Assembly: GCF_030272615.1 (NCBI RefSeq)
Contig: NC_081412.1
Span: 341,683,370 to 341,747,369 of the forward strand
Length of the DNA stretch: 64,000 nt
From: Cryptomeria japonica
Lineage: Eukaryota; Streptophyta; Pinopsida; Cupressales; Cupressaceae
Direction: 5' to 3'
The notes under the pieces are model-generated. The model had not been told where the DNA came from. It ran no database searches and saw only the letters and a program-made list of their open reading frames with translations. Of this stretch, positions 1-11,755 are shown one piece after another. Position numbers and translations under genes: made by a program. Within the stretch, counting starts at the first letter, position 1. Every line of letters begins with the position of its first letter.

Positions 1-53
1 TATACATAGGTAAAGCGTGCACGCCCGAAGAGAAGGCTGGAATAATTCAAAGC

Positions 54-1114
54 ATGAAGGAGTTTTCTAGCATTATAGCATGGAGCTATGAAGATTTAAG
101 GACTTATGACACTTCCATCATCACGCATACAATTCCTCTCAAGCCAAGAAGTAAACCATTCAAACAATGCCAAAGGCCAGTCAACCCATTATTTGAACCC
201 GTTATTCACCAAGAAGTTACGAAATTGTTGTCAGGAGGAATCATATTCCTAGTGCGCCACTCAACGTGGGTTGCCAACCTGTCCCCGTCCGGAAGAAAAA
301 CGGAGAAATCAGGCTATGTGTTGATTTCCGAAACATAAACCGAGCTTCAAAAAAGGACAATTATCCTTTGCCATCACTTGATGAGGTTCTACAAATTGTA
401 AATGGGTCACAGATGATGTCCTTTTTGGATAGATATTCTGGATGCAATCAAGTACTTGTTGAATATGAAGATAGATTGAAGATAGCATTCACAACAAAAT
501 GGGGAACCTTTGCCTATAAAAGAATGCCCTTTGGGCTAATCAATGCAAGGGCCACATTTCAGAGGGCTATGGACATCACCTTCAGAGACATGATTGGGAA
601 ATGCATAATCATCTATATTGATGATCTGACAGTGTTCTCAAAGAAGAGAGAAGACCATATAGAAGACTTGAGGAAAGTATTTCAAAGATGTCAAAGGTAT
701 GGCATTTCCTTAAATCCGAAGAAGTCTATATTCGGGGTCACCAAAGGAAAATTGTTCGATCACCTTATTACCGAAAGTGGAATATTGACTGATCCTGAAC
801 GTATAGAGGCAATTTCAAGAATCAATTTGCCTGCCACCCAAAAGGAGTTGAGATCTTTCTTCAGGAAGATCAACTTTGTTCGAAAATTCATTACAAGCTT
901 TGCTGAGATAGTAAAACCTTTGAACGAAATGTTAAAAAAGGATGCTAAAATGGAGTGGACACGACCAGTAAAGAGAGCCTTTGAAGAAATCAAGCAAGCC
1001 ATAGTCGATGCTCCTGTCCTGGTCAACCCAGATCACACAAAACCATTTTACCTGTATTCCTTTGCATCAGAGCGTTCTTGTGCCGCAATGCTTACCCAAC
1101 GAATAGAAGAGTAG
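54..1114 (+). pseudogene. Ty3/gypsy reverse transcriptase (broken)
   Basis: This is the RT domain, which copies element RNA into DNA. It is read in two overlapping frames: an N-terminal piece (54-338) and the main piece (266-1114), so a frameshift lies near 270. The main piece shows the conserved VDFRNIN and DNYPLP segments, the first catalytic aspartate in SFLDRYSG, the MPFGL motif and the active-site YIDD at residues 117-120 (nt 614-625). After the RT palm comes the start of RNase H, which ends at an in-frame TAG at 1112-1114. All visible RT catalytic aspartates are present; the damage is to the frame. Assignment to Ty3/gypsy is firm, and I do not name a lineage. Confidence 0.88.
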
Positions 1115-1178
1115 GATGAGCATCCCATAGCTTTCATGAGCTCTGAGATACCCCAACATTGAAAAGCGAGCCTATGCA

Positions 1179-2126
1179 TTGGTGAAGGCCATCAAAAAAT
1201 TTCAGCACCATATCTTGAGGAATAAAGTTTTTGCCATCTTTCCTGGTGTTGCTGTTAAAACACTCCTAATGCAGAATGAGCTAGGAGAAAGAAGAGGAAA
1301 GTGGGTCGCCACTATCCAAGACTATGATATTGAATTACAGCCAATGAAGCTAGTCTGTGGGCAAGCTTTAACTCGGCCTATGGCTATTAAAGGACCAGGC
1401 CTAGTACAACAAACATATGTATTGACAAATACCTCCCCAAAGGAGTGGTATTATGACATCACCTCATATTTGATAAATCACAAGTATCATACACAAATGC
1501 ACCCATCACAGAAGCGAGCTTTCAAGCTCAAATGCCAACGTTATATGCTTCAAGGGTCAGTACTCTACAGAAAGAATCATGAAAGAATTTACCTAAGGTG
1601 TGTTCGTAAAGACGAAGCTAAAATAATTATAGAACATTTCCACTCCAAATTTGGAACAGGTCATGGGGGTAGTCAAGCAACAACTTACCAAATTCTAAGA
1701 GTAGGGTACTATTGGCCTTTTGTTTTTAAAGATGCATATGAACATGTTAAAACTTGCCACACCTGCCAAGTTACTGCAATCCGCGAAAAGAATCCTTCTA
1801 TGCCACTCCAACCAATCACGAAAGTGAAGTTGTTTGCAATGTGGGGGCTTGATTTCATCGGCATGATAAATCCGTCATCATTACCACAACATAGATACAT
1901 TTTGATTGCAACAGATTACTGCACTAGGTGGTCCGAAGCCCAAGCATTAAAGAATTGCATGACAGATGCAGTGATCAAGTTCTTAGAGGAGCACATTATC
2001 ACTAGGTTCAATTGTCCTAATGCTCTAGTGTGTGATAATGGTTTTGCTTTCACTTCTTTGAAATTTTCCAACTGGGCATTTGACTATTGTATCGCTTTGA
2101 AGTTTTCATCAAATTATTACCCCTAG
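1179..2126 (+). pseudogene. RNase H tail and integrase N-terminal/catalytic part (broken)
   Basis: The first ~70 residues continue the RNase H and connection region after a small deletion. The integrase follows. Its zinc-binding HHCC domain is visible as HFHSK, GHGG and TCHTC, and the first two catalytic aspartates lie in GLDFIG and LVCDNG. Family knowledge: integrase inserts the cDNA into host DNA using a DDE triad. The frame stops at TAG 2124-2126, just before the segment carrying the third acidic residue. That glutamate codon survives directly downstream in a different reading context (GLAE), so the protein cannot be made in one piece. Confidence 0.85.
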
Positions 2127-2130
2127 GGTA

Positions 2131-2697
2131 ATGGATTGGCAGAGTCAACATAAAAAATCTACTTATGTAATCAAGAAGTTGTTAGAAAAGAATCCAAGAG
2201 ATTGGCATACTCAGCTTAGGTTTACACTATGGGCAAACAGAACAAGAGCTAAGAACTCACTAGGAACCTCCCCATATCACTTAGTTTATGGACAAGAACC
2301 AGTTTTTCCTATTCAATTGAGGATCCCCACATTAAAATTCATGCAAGAATACTTGGATCCAGAAGAGAGGGTTCAAATATGTTTGTCACAGCTGTTACTA
2401 TTAGAAGAACAAAGAGATCAAGCTCTAGAAAATTTTGCCAAACATCAAGGGGTTGTCAAACGATGGTTTGACAGACATGCTACAGTGAAGTCCTTCAGGA
2501 TCTCTGATTTAGTCCTTTATTGGGACAAAGCTCACAAGAGAAGAGGAGATCATGACAAATTTGACAACTTGTGGATAGGACCGTACCAAATTTCTGAGAT
2601 ACTTGGAGAAAATGCTTTTAAGTTAAAAACTTTGACAGGAGAAGACATCCCATTGCCCGTCAATGGGCAATTTCTGAAGCATTATTTCAAACCCTGA
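2131..2697 (+). pseudogene. Integrase C-terminal part of the same Ty3/gypsy element
   Basis: These 188 residues carry the standard end of a plant Ty3/gypsy integrase: WHTQLRFTLWANRT, SPYHLVYGQE, then a C-terminal GPY/F-type module around WIGPYQISEILGENAFKLK. It ends in LKHYFKP with a TGA at about 2695-2697, which is the natural end of pol in such elements. It lies 4 bases after the preceding stop and in another frame, so it is the separated tail of the same polyprotein. I see no chromodomain after the GPY/F module. Confidence 0.85.
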
Positions 2698-2920
2698 GTT
2701 CCTTGAGGGGACTAGCCTGTACATAGTTAAGAGTAGTTTTGCTTGTTTCCGTTCTTTTGTTTTCTTAGTTTAGTTCGTTTTGTTGTCTTTGCTTTCATAG
2801 ATTAGTTTGATTTTGCTTTCATTCGCTCTAGGTTTGGGTTAGTTTTGAATAAAGGGGATTCCCATTTGTGACAAAGGTGATGTTGCTTACATGCACACTC
2901 CTAGCGTACCCTACCATATT
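2698..2920. other. Gap after pol: 3' non-coding, possible LTR start
   Basis: T-rich sequence with repeated TTAGTT/TTTGCTTTC words. This is where the polypurine tract and 3' LTR of the preceding element would be. An A/G-rich stretch near 2850-2858 (AATAAAGGGG) could be a tract, but no LTR partner is inside the window to confirm it. No gene seen. Confidence 0.4.
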
Positions 2921-4093
2921 ATGTCAATTTTGTCTATCAATTTTCTCTATGGCATGACAGAGCTCTTCCTCAAAGCTATCTTCATCATCATCTTCATGAT
3001 CAGAGTTGATCTTCTCATCTTCATGTGAGTACTTGTTTTCTTTATCATTATTTTCAATGATATTGCCTTTTGTTTCAAAAGCCATAAAAAGCATTTCTTC
3101 TTTATGGTCGTCCCAATCACTTTCGTCGGATGAACTATCATCTCTATAATCATAGAGACTCTTCTTTTAATCATAAGATTTCTTGTTGTTTTTATCATAC
3201 TTGTGACTAAATTGGTTTCCCTTCCTTGTATAAGGCTCTTCTTCTCTATCACTTTCACTTTCTTTCAAATATGGGCAATTCTTAATAAAATGTCCAACTT
3301 TTCCATAGTTATGTCTTTTTAAATGGCAATTTTCCCTTGTCTTTTTACCTTTCGTACAAAGCAAGCTTCCTCCTTGGTTGTTTCTTCCTCAGAACTTTTA
3401 TTTGGCATAAGTTCTTTATCCTTTGATCTTCTTGTGGCTTTGAAGATTCCTTCCATTTTTTTGTATTGTCTTTATTGGTCCTCATCTCATATGCAGTGAG
3501 GATTACATGTAGCTCATCCATGGTTATTGTATCCAAATTCTTCATCTCTTCTATAGTTGAAACCTTAGCATTGAATCTTGAGGGAAGTGATCTCAAAACT
3601 TTTTTTACTATTGTTGATTCCTCTATTTCTTCACCAAGACCCCTTATGGTATTGACTATCTCATCTACTCATGAAACATAGGCGGGCAACAGTATTTTTT
3701 ATATCAATCATATTGAGACTTTCAAATAGCCCTCAATGGGTTTGAAGTTTTGCTTTCTTTACTTTGTTGTCTCCTTCATAAATGTTTTTAAATTTATCCC
3801 ACATATCTTTGGCAGATTTGTAATGCATCACTTTCACGAGTTTAGTTTTGATTAATCCACATAGAATTGCATTTATTGCTTTAGCATTTTTTTTCATATG
3901 CCTTCTTTCCTACTGAATCTGTCGAAGGAGTTGATGGAGTTCTATATCCATTTACCACTAATTGACAAATGTCAAATCCTAGGGAACTTATATAAATTTT
4001 CATCCATAAGCTCCAAAATGCATAATTTGTCCCATCAAACAGTGGGACCTTCCAGGAAGACAATCCTTCTTGCCCACTCATGTCTGCTCTTTG
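2921..4093 (-). pseudogene. Copia-type gag (UBN2-like) remnant
   Basis: This is the capsid/nucleocapsid polyprotein of a Ty1/copia element, read right to left. It starts at ATG 4081 with SWKVPLFDGTNYAFW, the hallmark N-terminus of copia Gag. A middle segment reads DMWDKFKNIYEGDNKVKKA, followed by LPSRFNAKVSTIEEMKNLD and TMDELHVILTAYEMR, all typical of the UBN2/gag-polypeptide family. The CCHC knuckle near 3320-3270 is degraded: HNYGKVGHFIKNC has lost its first cysteines. Acidic sequence follows to about 2925. Several frameshifts are present. It is cut from its own leader by the 4099-6300 insertion, and its right neighbour after that insertion is the primer-binding site at 6341. Confidence 0.85.
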
Positions 4094-4098
4094 GATCT
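4094..4098. repeat. Target-site duplication GATCT (left)
   Basis: GATCT directly precedes TGTAATGTCCCC at 4099 and recurs at 6301-6305 directly after GGGGATATTACA. A matching 5-bp flank is the signature of LTR-element integration and fixes both element borders. Confidence 0.9.
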
Positions 4099-6300
4099 TG
4101 TAATGTCCCCACTTTGAAATATGATTTAATTAAAATTAAAAATACGAAAGAATAAAAATAAAAATTAAATTAAAATATAAAAGAATATACTTAAATATAA
4201 CTAAAAATTAATTAAGTTAATGAATGGTCAAAAGACATGAAATGGAAAGTTGCGACTCCCTCAAAACATGAGATATAAAAGGGAAAAGAGAACCTAATTT
4301 GAGGGAGATAATTTGGGAATCAGAAGTGCAGATCTGATTGTGAAAGGTTGTGTCCCTTAAGGGCAGAAATTGGTGTAGGAGCACCGGCTTAACTTCATTT
4401 TGGTCTAAGTGTGACGTAGGAGTTTTAGGGTTTTGATTTATTTTGGTTTGAATAAAGGTCCATGGTGACCATTTTCTATTTCCTAAATTATATGTTTCTT
4501 GTAGGGTCGGTTTTGTGTCAATGTTGATAAATGGAATATAAAGAAGCTTAATCGGTTGTAACTGGAACACCAACAGTCATGGTATGACTAACGGTGTCTA
4601 GAATCTGAAGTTTTTTATATGCCTCGAAAAGTTTGAGGCAGACGGGTTGTTGAATGTTACGTTGTTGAAAGAAGACTGAAGGAAGAAGGAATAAAGACTT
4701 TTCATTTTCTGCTGCTCAACTCAGTGTGTTTTCTGAATTTCTTTTCTGTTTTTGTTTGCTCGGCCTATAGGGTCTCGTTTTGTAGGAGTATTTCATATTT
4801 TGTTAGTGATGATATGATTGAATCTGTTCTTGCATTTGTCTGAAGTTCGGGTAGTAAGGAAGATAGAAGCTCCTGTCATTTCTGCGACAGGAAGTGTTTG
4901 AACCCGAGTGGTCTGTGAGGTTGAGAGTCTAAGATGTGAATGTCTACCATTCCACCTTGCAGTAAGATATAACCAGGTGGAATGGGTAATGTTAGGGTAG
5001 TTTTAATGGAAGTTTTGTATTCTACAGCAGATAGTGGAGAGGGGATTGACTCGCTACCAAGATTGACCTAGCATCCTCATGTGCTAGGTTAAGAAGTTTA
5101 TTGGTGTCTGTTAGACAGAAGACTGAATGGTGAGAGATAGTTTTCCACCCTCTATTGAATCAGAAATAATCAAGAGTTGCACTCTTTCAAAGGGTGCTAA
5201 CAGTGAAAGGGTGTGTCTCTTGCCAAAGGGCATACATGATGAAGAGGTGTGACCTCTCCCTCACATTGAGAGATATAAAGGCAAAGAATCAAAGGCATCT
5301 ACTGAGATCACCATCGATCAGATCAGATCAGAACTGTTATTAAGTTACAGGCAATAACATCCCTGTTCTTGGTAGTATTCATGGGGATGTGCTTAATATA
5401 TGCAGCCTGATAATATTCTTATGCAGAATTTAGTAGTAATTTTAATAATATTAATATAGACTACAATATGAATGACAGTCATACTTAATTTCATATACAG
5501 TGGCAGACCAGATCTGACACATGTCAGATCTGTCTGCCTTTACAGCCACTAAATATACTAATAACTAATGTTTTTAGGCAGCAGTAGTATTAATAACTTA
5601 TATAATAGGTAATTAGCAAATACATAAATAATTCGTAATATAATTTATTTCAATTATTTATTTATGTATGTATGTATATTCAAATCAGAATAAGGATAAT
5701 AGGTTTATATATGATAATGATGTTAGCAAGATTTATATTCGCTTGATTATAACATACATATGTACTTGAAATAATATCAATAAGATTATATTTATATATT
5801 TATAAAAAAACGAATTATAAATATATATGTTATTATGGATATAATGAATAAATTACTTTGATTATATTTTCTTAGATTATTTATACGTGTATCTTATCTC
5901 GTAATCAATCAAAGGAATGAATGGAGGAAGTTGGGGAACTGCAGTTTACCGGTTCTCCCAAGCTAAGTAGATAGTGGGACATTCCTGCCTCTTGTGTGCC
6001 AGGAGGTGAGTTGTCATAGTGGGACGCTGCACGCTCTTGGGCTTAGTTGGGTTGAGCAGTTTACAGGTACCCTTGTGAGGCTTTCCTACCAAACTAGACT
6101 ATGATTGGTTATGGGTAGAAAGACATGTTTATCATTCTATGTAATATATTTGCTATTAATCCATGTATTTATTTGTCTATTCCTAAGCTTACTGAATGAC
6201 TAGATGAAGTTACTCTTATATAGTGAAAAAATGATAAAGTATATTGTAGAATTACTAATTCAGGACAAAATTTGGGTAATCACTAGTTGGGGATATTACA
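4099..6300. mobile_element. Solo LTR (2202 bp) inserted in copia gag leader
   Basis: It begins TGTAATGTCCCC and ends GGGGATATTACA, which is an extended TG...CA inverted terminus, and is flanked by GATCT on both sides. No coding region of note is inside, so it is a solo LTR left by recombination between two LTRs. Removing it makes the copia leader (6306 onward) continuous with the gag ATG at 4081. The first 250 bp and the middle segment resemble the element at 19587-22764 (CTCTTTCAAAGGGTG motifs, a region with CAGTTTACC and AAGCTAAGTAGA near 5940-5970), so the two belong to one family. Orientation is not decided. Confidence 0.88.
5502..5538. repeat. Long hairpin inside the solo LTR
   Basis: Arms of about 17-18 bases, containing AGATCTGACA on the left and TGTCAGATCT on the right and extending to GGCAGAC/GTCTGCC with a single unpaired base, are separated by two bases. 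It could form a strong stem in RNA or a palindromic protein site in DNA. Confidence 0.85.
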
Positions 6301-6340
6301 GATCTACCTTCTAGTTTGTTAGACTAATCTGAAGGAGCCG

Positions 6341-6353
6341 GCTCTAATACCAA
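6341..6353 (-). other. Primer-binding site of the copia element (initiator tRNA-Met type)
   Basis: On the minus strand this reads TTGGTATTAGAGC, one change from the plant copia consensus TGGTATCAGAGC that pairs with the 3' end of initiator tRNA-Met. It lies upstream, in element direction, of the gag remnant, so it belongs to that element. The 5' LTR should therefore start at about 6355 (TGGTGAGC) and run to the right. Confidence 0.8.
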
Positions 6354-6354
6354 T

Positions 6355-9300
6355 TGGTGAGCACACAGTTATACTGAGAGGGGGGAGGAGTGAATCAGTA
6401 TAACAATATTCTTTTTCTTTTTAGAACTTAATTAATCGATTTAAGATTTAATCAAAATTAGCAAATATAAATCAAATAATGAGCAACACAATAACAACAC
6501 AGTTTACATAAATACACTTGCAGAGAGAACTGCAGCAAAAATATTGCTTTTATTGAACTTATTTTTACAAATTCCCGAGGCACCAACCCCCTCATTCAAT
6601 TTGTGAGCACCAACCCACTAGAGGCCCAACCCCTCATTCAATTTCTCTTCTAAATTTTGCTATAGTTTTGATCACCAATCTGCAATAATTCTGATTACAA
6701 ATCTGCCACAAACTGATTGCAAATCTTGACAAAAATCTAATTATAAACATGATCACTATCTCATTATAAATCTGCAAATAGTTTTCTCACAATCTCCTCA
6801 TAACTCTGCAAATAATCTTCTTATAGTATCCTCATAAATCTGCACATGATCTTAGAAATCTCCTCATAAATCTGGTGTATATGACTTTATTTATTATCCT
6901 TTTTCACTCCACAATTCACTTCTTCCTATGAGTTTCAAATATCATTTATATCTTTATGCCTTCGTGTAGAAAGGCTTCCCTTTTGAATAGACTTAAGTAA
7001 TTATTTCCACCACTTCCTTAATTGCACCCTTTGCAAATACTAATCCCCACTTTTTATTTGTTCTTTGTTATTAAACTTTTATTGCTCCTCAAAAAGAATC
7101 ACACCTTTTGGTCTATTCACCTTTCAAAAACAAATCGCACCCCCTTAAATAAACAACTAATTGCTTTATCGCTGCACTTTTTCTTTGCATATAAGAAAAA
7201 TTTTGTCTTATTCCTTTTCTCCTATATCTATTTTGTCTTATGTGCTGCACTTTTTGTTTCATATGGTTGTCTTTCTCTTTACAAATATTAATCACTTCTT
7301 CCTAACATAAGCTTTGTAATTAATCATAGTTTATTGCTGTGTGTTTTAGTTTCCAGCGCTGTTAATATAAACTCCTTGTAATCGCTGCCTTTGCTGTGTT
7401 AGTCTATTTTGATATTGCACCCCTTAAATAAATTGCTTGCTGCACATTATATTATGATGAATCGCTGTTTCTAACACAAATTAGTAGTCGGCCTGCATTT
7501 GACTTGTCTCGATAAGCATAATTTATTTTGACTCTCTCAAAGAATGGTGATGGAATTAGGAGGGTCTATTTTAATCTCATCATGGTTGGCCTTTGTCTTG
7601 GGCATCAAAAACTATTCTTTGATCTGCTATTCATTCATCTGTAATCAAATCATATTAATGGCAGTTTTCTTGATCTCATCTACTGGACATCAATGACAAC
7701 AAACCTCTCTCTTGTATAAATATGTACATGGCCATTCTTTGTAAGGCTAGATGATGGATTGAACAATAAGGGAATAGACCATACATTTTTTTCACAAATC
7801 ATATTCATAACTAAGCATAAAATTAATCTTATTGTTACATTTTTAACTATTTGTTGTTTGTTTTTGTTGTTCAAATATTTTTCACATATTGTTTGAACCC
7901 TTATCATATATAAAGTTTTCTGCACCTATAACCTAATTGAATCTCTTTCATTGACATATCCATTAGGATTTACACTAAGGGCCTGTCATTCTACTATTCT
8001 TACACCTTGCCTCAATTTTGGTTTGCACAGTGCTAGGTATATCCACATCTCACACAAACAACACTTCTAGATTTTGTTTAAATTAGCACCCATTGCTAAA
8101 GCATGATGCATACCTTAGCATCATGTTTTGTTTGGGTGGCCTTCGAATTGAAGAATCATGTGAATGTTCATGGTAGTTACTTCTAAAGAGACGTTGTTCA
8201 ATGGGATCATCCTCTTCTTGCACACCAAGTTGGTCAAACTCCGGTGAACAAAAAGGATCCAATTGCCCATCATTCTAGATTTCTTACACCATGTCCTTGC
8301 AACACTTTGTAATTGCATAGTGTTAATTGCATTATGTCTTGCATAGACAACACTTTTGGATTTGTTCAAACTAATTCCCAGCACATTCTTTGGTGACATT
8401 ATTTGTTGTTGTGGCATCCAAATAGAGAATATTGTGCACATCCTTAGTTCCTTCTAACTAGGTGTTGTTAACTAGATTCCTCCCCTTCTGAACCTTCTTA
8501 AGTTGTCTTTTACCTTTTCCTTGCAATCCATGACGTTTTTTCACTATTGGGCACAATTTTCAATCTTTCAACGTACTTCATCCTCATCAACATGCATCCC
8601 CCTTATATAGGACATTATCTTTTAATGGAAGATGACAACTGCCCAATTACCTACTTCACCAATCATACAATGTGTGAGGATCATAACTTCATCGTATGCT
8701 ATTTTTTTTGGTAATCCATCTTCAACCCATAGCCATCAAAGGTGACAACCTTCTCTTTGCAATTAAAATTCAAGCATTTTTTGTGATGTGCTAGACAAAC
8801 CTTAGTTCGTGAATCTCTAAACAATAGATCCCATCAAACTAAATGAACATAGCCATTCGCATTGCCTCAAGATCATCCAAGGAAGTTTGTAATGGACCAA
8901 TTACTACCTATTTTGCACAAAAATCGTAAACAATGCATAGTAGCACATAGCCACAGATCTACACATGTTTGAGTGCCAAAGGTAGCTTGTGAATATGTGT
9001 CCATCAACAAAGTCCAAAAAATCCTCATGTGTTTGTATGCCAAAAGTAGTAGCTTGCAGGGGATGCACCATTCATCAACAAAGTCATGCAACAAACATTT
9101 CAAATACTTGTTGTGCCAGGTAGGTCAACGTGCCCTCTGTGTTGCAAATGTCCTATTTGTACCTCTCCCTAGGGGATTCAATAGTCAGCACATAAACTAC
9201 ATTCTTTGTGACAAGCATACCAATGGCATCATACACTATCAAAAGGACTATGCTCCACTTGAATATCTGGCATTGCATATAGCCCTATTATGCATCTTAC

Positions 9301-9770
9301 ATATTTTGTTAGTGAGAAACAACACAAAGTTGTAACTAATGTTATTTACTCCAATTTCTCATACAAACCATAGGATCTCATTGGTGACCTCCTTCGCTAC
9401 CACTTGCATGGCCCAATCTTTGATTAGCACCACATCATGTGTAGGTTTTACATTGTGCCCTTATCAAGGTGTGTACATTCTCTATTTAGGCAATTGCATT
9501 GTTGTGTGACACAATCCATTTTTGTGCAGCCTTATTAGAAGGTAGATCCAATTTGCAAATATGTGAAACCTTTAGCTAGCTATATTCAATCTTCTTTTTG
9601 TGCAAGCATAAAGTCAAAAACCTCATGATTGCTTGCGGCTTCATCGGCTTCATGGAGTATGGTAGATCGTTGATCCATCTAACATCATTAACCTTAAGCA
9701 CATCCAAGACCTCAATCCTATAAACACAATGGCCCTCCATATCACAATGTCTTGTCTCCATCTAAACTTC
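6355..9770. other. Copia 5' LTR start, then AT-rich sequence without a recognised gene
   Basis: The first part should be the 5' LTR of the copia element at 2921-4093. It has the G-rich start typical of copia LTRs (GAGAGGGGGGAGGAG near 6376), but its outer end could not be placed. The rest contains only short open frames on both strands (for example 7022-7291 and 8121-8441), rich in F, L, I, N and K, without motifs I can name. 8100-9770 may be very old element sequence: several minus-strand frames join across stops, but I cannot place it in a family. Confidence 0.4.
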
Positions 9771-10189
9771 TTCCTATTGAGGTTCTTGGCACCTCTAATT
9801 CAAGCAAAGATGGAAAGAGTAAATAGGGAGATGGCAAAAACTAGACATAAGCAAATAAAGTTGTCAAGTCCAACAATGTAATGCAAAGCTTGATAGACTA
9901 GTAGAGCTCCAACAAAGGAAGATGAAAAGGTACTAGAAGTCATGGAAAAGGCATCAATAAGACATGCTTAAAATGTGAACAAGCAAGTCATTGAGCATTT
10001 GAATGTCTAAAAGTTGTTGGTGAGTTGATCACATGAAGAAGTGCATGCATGTCACACAAGGAGAAGAAAAGGAGGATAGTGATGCAAATAGTGCAGCTCT
10101 TAAGGCAAAAGAAAATATGATGATATGCATGGCTTTGCTCAAACCTACGCAAAAGAAAAATGAATTGTGTTTGAGGAAGAGCATCTTTT

Positions 10190-11190
10190 GCATTAAGTGC
10201 AAGTCAACTAAAAAGTGTTGCAACCTGATTATCAACATACGCAACACTAATAACTTTGTGTCAACAAAGATGCTTCAGAAGTTGGAACTAAAGATAACTG
10301 CACTCCACACACAATACAAGGTATTATAGCTGTAGAAGGGACAACTCGTGGTGACAATGCAATGCAAAGTGGCATTCTAGAATTAGTAATTACACATATG
10401 AGATGTTGTATGATGTCCTTCCCATGGATGCATGCAATGTATTATTGGGCCAACCTTGGTAGAATGATAATAGCAAAATCCATAATGTGACAAAGAACTA
10501 CTATAGCATGACCAAGAATGGTAAGAGGTTTGAACTACTACCCGTGAAGGTAGACGAGGAATGTCCAGAGGGAAAAGAGATGATAATATTGGCAAAGAAA
10601 TTTCTGAAGTGTGGGACTTGCAAGATTGCTATGCATTAGTTGTCAAGCTCAAGTAGGAGGAAGAAGAGTTGCACAATGTTGCGAACCTTAAAGGTGCTAT
10701 ATTGCTCAAAGAGTTTGCAGATGTGACTAGGTGCAAGGATGCCAGATAGATGCTACCCATGAGCAACATCTCACATTGCATGGATCTTATCCCAAAAACT
10801 AGTTTACCTAATGAGGTGTCACATCACATGAGTCCAAACATGAGTGTAGAGTTGAACTAACAAGTAGAAGAATCACTACAAAGAAGGTTGATTCTAGAAA
10901 TCAAGAACACTTTTGCAACATCTTTAGTAATTGCACCAAAGAAGGGAGGAGAGTGGAGGGATGTGTGTTGACTCCTGTGTAATCGACAAGATTACCATTA
11001 GGTATTGGTTTTTATTACCCCACATGAATGATTTGATAGATTGCCTAAGTCGATGGTGTTATTTCTTAAAGATAGATCTCAAGAGCTGATATCATCAAAT
11101 CCACACAAGCAAAGATGAAGAATGAAAAATGGCATTTAAATTTAAGGAAGGCGTGTATAAGTGGATATTGATGCCATTTGGGCCAAACAC
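10190..11190 (+). pseudogene. Chromovirus-like Ty3/gypsy protease-RT remnant
   Basis: The remnant can be followed on the plus strand through many stops and shifts. Near 10215-10290 is a retroviral-type protease start (CNLIINIRNT followed by NNFVSTKMLQKLELK). In the family the segment after I is a D-S/T-G catalytic motif; here it reads N-I-R, so the active aspartate is lost. Near 10515-10575 is the segment after the protease (NGKRFELLPV). From 10730 on is the N-terminal RT region: MDLIPKTSLPN, APKKGGEWR, then degraded equivalents of the first catalytic block and KMPFG (near 11165). It stops abruptly at about 11190, before the YxDD block. The wording of these segments is closest to chromoviruses of the CRM/Reina type. 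Confidence 0.7.
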
Positions 11191-11750
11191 TGATCTGAAA
11201 CATCAACACTGAACCCATACCCCACATTTCCAGCAACCTTAAGCGGTATGTCATAGCAAGAATAGCAATTAGTGATCACATATTTATGATCACCAAAACA
11301 TTTTCCCAGCTCTTAATGATTCTTTAGGATGATCTTTTTGCATGACTTCTTGTCATATCGTGCAAAGTGATGAACATAGAGAAGCTTTCCTCTCTTGGTA
11401 TATATAGTAAATCAAGTCAATCATGTCCTTCAATTACCTTCAACTAACCTACAAACTCCTAACTTGCACCAATACTTGCTACCATCAGACATAACCTCGC
11501 CAATATCAGCAATTAGAATGCTCAGACCTCTCTCATCAAAAGTAATTAAATTAATTGTGTATCCAACAGGAGAGTTTATATCACTCTTTAATCATTTCAA
11601 TCTATCTTGTAGATATTGAGGCTTCTACTCAACAACAAAGACAGGTTTGCAAGCAGAATATTGAGTCGTTAATATGTTGAATCAGCCAGGAACACTATCT
11701 CAATCTCTTTTTTAAAGTCGGTTTAATTTCAACAATCAAGATTTTGTACA

Positions 11751-11755
11751 CACTT
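11751..11755. repeat. Target-site duplication CACTT (left)
   Basis: CACTT directly precedes TGTTGG at 11756 and is repeated at 19204-19208 directly after GCCAACA. The identical 5-bp flank proves that 11756-19203 inserted as one unit. Confidence 0.93.

Larger units (their letters stand above)
1..2930 (+). mobile_element. Ty3/gypsy retrotransposon remnant, 3' part of pol
   Basis: The coding order reverse transcriptase, RNase H, integrase on the plus strand is that of Ty3/gypsy. The left end is cut by the window, so gag, protease and the 5' LTR are not visible. The frame is broken several times: a frameshift near 270, a stop at 1112-1114, a small deletion in the RNase H region near 1140, a stop at 2124-2126 and a frame change just after it. 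A 3' LTR is not proven. The right border at about 2920-2945 is where minus-strand copia gag sequence begins. Confidence 0.85.

Noticed and set aside
8121-9761. Minus-strand frames as a degraded gene
   Set aside because: Some frames join across stops, but I could not match them to any family; left as unassigned.
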